Shown: piece by piece, positions 60,626 to 64,000 of the stretch | Position numbering within the stretch: position 1 is the first letter of the stretch | Layout of the letters: each line of letters begins with the position of its first letter | NCBI GenBank assembly: GCA_003169695.1 | Contig: PNAS01000042.1 | Location: forward strand, 24,167 to 88,166 | DNA length: 64,000 nucleotides | Reading direction: 5' to 3' | From: Spartobacteria bacterium | GTDB lineage: Bacteria > Verrucomicrobiota > Verrucomicrobiia > Chthoniobacterales > UBA10450 | Translations under genes and position numbers: made by a program | Notes under the pieces: model-generated | What the model was told of the DNA's origin: nothing | Seen by the model: the letters and a program-made list of their open reading frames with translations, nothing else | The model's database searches: none

Positions 60626-63055
60626 ATGAAAGACCTGCTGCTCGATATTCGTTATGCGCTGCGCGTGCTTTGGAAGTCTCCCGCGTTCACGCTAGTAGCC
60701 ATTCTCACTCTGATGCTCGGGATTGGGGCAAACGTCCTCGTCTTCGGAGTAGTGAATGCGGTCCTGCTGCGCCCGCTGGATGTGAGCGAGCCACAGAACC
60801 TCTATGAGCTTCGCCTCAAACCGTGGACGGCCTGGAAACTACTGACGACGTCGTATCCTGCCTTTGAAGACTACCAGCAGCGAAACACCACCTTCAGCGG
60901 CCTGGCCGGCTTTGATGGATATTCGGGGGGGAGACTGCGTTGGGGTAACGCGGTAAAAATTGTCTCCGGCTATTCCGCTACCGGCAACTATTTCGATCTG
61001 CTGGGGGTGCAGCCGACCGTGGGACGGTTCTTCCACGAAGCGGACGTGCACGGTCCGAATTCAGCCCCTTATATGGTGTTGAGCGATAGTCTTTGGCGAA
61101 GCGCATTTAACGCCGATCCCGGCGTCGTCGGGACCACCGTGCGGCTCGGCAAAGATCCGTTCACGGTGGTGGGCGTGGCCCCGCCGCGGTTTCACGGCAC
61201 GGAGCGATTTGTCTGGCCAGACTACTGGATACCCATCGTGAATCACTTCAATGCGGAATACCTGCGGGATCGGACGGGCCATCCTTTGACGGTGTTTGGC
61301 CGGCTCAAGCCAGGCGTGACGCCCGAGCAGGCTGCGGATAATCTGAGTGCGATCGCGGCGCAGTTGGCGAAGGAGTATCCAAAGACGGAGACGGGAGTGC
61401 CGCTGCGGCTGATCCGTCCAGGCCTCTACGCCGACGAAGGTGACCTCATCCGCGGATTTCTTTACAGCGTGACCGCGCTGGCTCTGCTGGTGTTGCTCGC
61501 GGCGTGCGCGAATCTGGCCAGCCTGTTCGCGGCGCGCGCGGCGGATCGCAGCCGGGAACTGGCGCTCCGTGTCGCCTTGGGAGCGAGCCGGTGGCGGTTG
61601 GTCCGGCAACTACTTACTGAGACGATGGTGTTGTCGATGCTGGGTGGCGCAGCGGGGATGGTATCTGCAGGTCTGCTGCTGGGTGCGCTGGGCCGGTGGG
61701 GATTGCCGGGCTACGGGATGCATTCGGCCTATAGCGATCTGGCAGTGGATGTCGATGTGCGTGTCTACCTGGCCGCCCTGGTCTTGACCCTAGTAAGCGG
61801 GCTGCTGTTCGGGATGATTCCCGCTCTGCAGGTCTGGCGGAGCAGTCCGTTGCAAGCGATGAAGAGCGGACCGGTGGATGCAACGCCCCGGCGCCGGTTA
61901 TCCCTGCGTGACCTACTTCTCGGCGCACAAATTGTAATCTGCATGCTGCTGGTCATCGCCTCACTCGTCGCCGTGCGAGGTATGGTGCGTCTGCTGCACG
62001 CGCCGCTGGGCTTCCAGCCGCAGGGCGCAATGATAGCCGAGATGGACCTGAGCGAGGTGGAAGGCGACGTGCCGCTGGAGAAAACGAAAGCGATGATCGA
62101 GGCCCTGCGAAGCATCCCTGGTGTGACGGCGGCGGGGACGCTGAGCAAGTTGCCCTTTACCGGCGGCATCCGGGGTGTTCCGGTTTTCCCGCCAGGGACG
62201 ACGGAGCTCACGTTGAACAATTCTGTGCTCTCGCCGTACGGGTTCACGCTATCCCCGGGCTACCTCGAGACTGCCCGCACACGGCTCCTGCGCGGCCGGG
62301 ATGTCTCATGGCGTGACACCACCAAGACGCCGTACGTCGCGCTCGTGAACGAGACCTTCGCGCAGAAGATGTGGGGCGACACGCCGGCGATTGGACAACG
62401 CTTTATTTTCCTGGACCACTTGAGGGAAGTGGTCGGCGTGACGGAGGACGGCAAGTACCACGCGATTCAAGATCCGCCCCAGCCTGCCGTGTATCTGCCG
62501 TTGCCGCAAAACGAAAAGGCTAACACGGTTTTTGTCGTGCGATCGGACCGGGCGCAGAACGAGATCGCGGCGGCGATCGATCGCACCCTGAACGGATTTG
62601 AGCCGAATGCGCAGATCACGGTGCAGAGCTGGCCCGATGCGATGGAGGGTGCGCTCTTCCCGGCCCGGGCGGCGGCAGCGGCACTGGGCGTTATGGGCCT
62701 GCTGGCGGCGATGGTGGCGGTGACGGGTATATTCGGCATGGCGGCCTACAACGTGAGCCGCCGGATGAAGGAACTGGGCATCCGGGTGGCGTTGGGCGCG
62801 CGCACGAAGCACGTGATGAGTGTGGCGGTGGGGCGGCCCATCGTGCTGCTCGGGCTCGGATCGTTGCTGGGGCTGCTGATCGGAGTCTTCGCCAGTTCGT
62901 TGCTGGGGCAGATTGTGTATCAAGCGAATCCGCGCGATCCCGTGGTCGTGGTCGGCGCGGTGTTAACGATGGCGCTGCTGGGCGTTGCGGCGTCGGCTAT
63001 TCCGGCCCTGCGAGCGCTTGCGGTCGATCCATCCAAACTCATGCGGGAAGAGTGA
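60626..63055 (+). CDS. ABC transporter permease of the ADOP (MacB/FtsX-like) type
   Basis: 809 residues. N-terminal signature DIRYALRVLWKSPAFTLVAI with LTLMLGIGANVLVFGVVNAV is typical of the acidobacterial-type duplicated orphan permeases. A MacB-like periplasmic domain (about 50-250), four-helix FtsX block 1 (about 270-400), a second periplasmic part with GVTAAGTLSKLPFTGGIRGV (~490) and a second FtsX block near the end (SRRMKELGIRVALGARTKHV, ~710). No ATPase gene is adjacent, so it is an orphan permease. Substrate unknown. It sits between two OPT genes. Confidence 0.92.
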   Translation: MKDLLLDIRYALRVLWKSPAFTLVAILTLMLGIGANVLVFGVVNAVLLRPLDVSEPQNLYELRLKPWTAWKLLTTSYPAFEDYQQRNTTFSGLAGFDGYSGGRLRWGNAVKIVSGYSATGNYFDLLGVQPTVGRFFHEADVHGPNSAPYMVLSDSLWRSAFNADPGVVGTTVRLGKDPFTVVGVAPPRFHGTERFVWPDYWIPIVNHFNAEYLRDRTGHPLTVFGRLKPGVTPEQAADNLSAIAAQLAKEYPKTETGVPLRLIRPGLYADEGDLIRGFLYSVTALALLVLLAACANLASLFAARAADRSRELALRVALGASRWRLVRQLLTETMVLSMLGGAAGMVSAGLLLGALGRWGLPGYGMHSAYSDLAVDVDVRVYLAALVLTLVSGLLFGMIPALQVWRSSPLQAMKSGPVDATPRRRLSLRDLLLGAQIVICMLLVIASLVAVRGMVRLLHAPLGFQPQGAMIAEMDLSEVEGDVPLEKTKAMIEALRSIPGVTAAGTLSKLPFTGGIRGVPVFPPGTTELTLNNSVLSPYGFTLSPGYLETARTRLLRGRDVSWRDTTKTPYVALVNETFAQKMWGDTPAIGQRFIFLDHLREVVGVTEDGKYHAIQDPPQPAVYLPLPQNEKANTVFVVRSDRAQNEIAAAIDRTLNGFEPNAQITVQSWPDAMEGALFPARAAAAALGVMGLLAAMVAVTGIFGMAAYNVSRRMKELGIRVALGARTKHVMSVAVGRPIVLLGLGSLLGLLIGVFASSLLGQIVYQANPRDPVVVVGAVLTMALLGVAASAIPALRALAVDPSKLMREE

Positions 63056-63125
63056 GATGAACAATGAACCGTTGCACGAGGCTCGCGGCAGCTGATCTTG
63101 GGATTCCTTAGCGGCTCAAACTCCC

Positions 63126-64000
63126 ATGGCAAACATCAACGTGTCCAATCCACCTAACGAGTTTCCTGATATCGTCGGCCCTAATCCGGTGAACCCGATC
63201 CTCGCCCGCTTCCGGCCGTTCATTCCGCCGCACGCGCGGCTGCGCGAGCTAACGCCGCTGCCGCTCATCATCGGCACGCTGCTCGGCATGATTTTCGGCG
63301 CGTCCTCGCTTTATCTCGTGCTCAAAGTCGGCCTGACGGTGAGCGCGTCCATTCCTGTCGCGGTCATCTCGATCACGATCTTCCGCCTTCTTTCCAAGCT
63401 TGGCCTGCGGGATTCGACCATTCTCGAGAACAACATCGTGCAGACCGCGGGCTCAGCCGGCGAATCAATCGCCTTCGGTCTCGGCGTGACGATGCCTGCG
63501 ATCATGATTCTGGGGTTCGATCTCGAGATCACGCGCGTCATGCTGGTCGCGATCCTTGGCGGGCTGATTGGAATCCTGATGATGATTCCGCTGCGCCGTG
63601 CGCTCATCGTGCAGCAGCATGGTTACTTGAAGTATCCGGAAGGCACGGCGTGCGCCGAGGTATTGAAGGCCGCCGCGTCGCCTGAATCACGCGATGCGGC
63701 GCATGCCGGCGATGCCGTGGCGCGCGCCGCGGCGGACGAGGCGGTCAGCGGCGGCAAGATCATCATTGGCGGCTTCGCGATCGGCTTCATCTACTACGGC
63801 CTGCTGCAAATCTTCAAAGCCATGAAGGAAATCCCGGAGAAAGTTTTCGGGAAACCATTCGATGGCGCCTCCATTTCGCTCGAGAACAATCCCGCGTTGC
63901 TCGGCGTCGGTTACATCATCGGTCCGCGCATCTCCGCGCTCATGATGGGCGGCGGGGTCTTGTCCTACCTCGTCCTCATTCCGGCGATCAAATACTTCGG
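63126..64000 (+). CDS. OPT family transporter, N-terminal part (cut by window edge)
   Basis: An ATG at 63126 opens MANINVSNPPNEFPDIVGPN, then PLPLIIGTLLGMIFGASSLY and LVLKVGLTVSASIPVAVISI, the OPT N-terminal helices. NNIVQTAGSAGESIAFGLGV and LKYPEGTACAEVLKAAASPE follow, matching the first OPT gene closely in layout. The frame is open to the window end (291 codons). It follows the ADOP permease by 70 bases. Confidence 0.92.
   Translation, partial: MANINVSNPPNEFPDIVGPNPVNPILARFRPFIPPHARLRELTPLPLIIGTLLGMIFGASSLYLVLKVGLTVSASIPVAVISITIFRLLSKLGLRDSTILENNIVQTAGSAGESIAFGLGVTMPAIMILGFDLEITRVMLVAILGGLIGILMMIPLRRALIVQQHGYLKYPEGTACAEVLKAAASPESRDAAHAGDAVARAAADEAVSGGKIIIGGFAIGFIYYGLLQIFKAMKEIPEKVFGKPFDGASISLENNPALLGVGYIIGPRISALMMGGGVLSYLVLIPAIKYF

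Overview
The window looks like a 64 kb piece of chromosome from a GC-rich soil bacterium, probably a Verrucomicrobiota member of the Chthoniobacterales/Udaeobacter kind. This is an inference from gene content: a threonyl-tRNA synthetase with no TGS domain, an ADOP-type orphan permease, a squalene/hopanoid-type synthase, OPT transporters, glycine-zipper lipoproteins, and many short dispersed palindromic repeats between genes. No rRNA, tRNA, CRISPR array, transposase or prophage gene was recognised.

Layout. 0-13 kb: the end of an aldo/keto reductase, fumarylacetoacetase with an unknown partner, a GFA protein, small secreted or membrane proteins, a decayed DUF1697 gene, a P1-family peptidase, dnaX-ybaB, a PHP phosphatase, an M23 peptidase and a Tat-exported metallophosphoesterase. 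13-18 kb: molybdopterin operon moaA-moaC-mogA, a lipoprotein with a near-consensus promoter, and a UbiD decarboxylase. 18-25 kb: a minus-strand run lepA-lepB-membrane protein-squalene/phytoene synthase, then gluQRS divergent from a HAD hydrolase. 25-31 kb: a surface-glycan block with two GT4 enzymes, a GT9 heptosyltransferase-like enzyme and an MsbA-like exporter. 31-44 kb: PHP protein, DUF255/YyaL protein, TauE/SafE permease, DUF309, two CBS/DUF21 transporters, GH15 glycosidase, cyclase, GNAT and a GT39-like enzyme. 44-52.5 kb: thrS, a DUF3142 + giant TPR protein operon, and an OmpA-like protein. 52.6-58.1 kb: a two-gene operon of a degenerate SIR2-like + TIR protein and an nSTAND1-type NTPase carrying 24 tandem 32-residue YD-like repeats. 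58-64 kb: OPT transporters around an orphan ABC permease.

Most interesting points. (1) The SIR2-TIR/STAND-repeat operon has the architecture of an NAD-depleting immune or conflict system; I do not recognise this exact two-gene arrangement. (2) Short palindromic or tandem elements that otherwise sit between genes also lie in frame inside three conserved enzymes (UbiD, YyaL, GT39), as Rickettsia palindromic elements do. (3) An inverted repeat supplies the start codons of both divergent genes gluQRS and HAD. (4) Several peripheral genes (OmpA-like, a small secreted protein, DUF1697, a small unknown) are broken by frameshifts or stops. Some breaks lie in homopolymer runs and may be sequencing errors.

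All family assignments come from reading motifs by eye. No database search was run.
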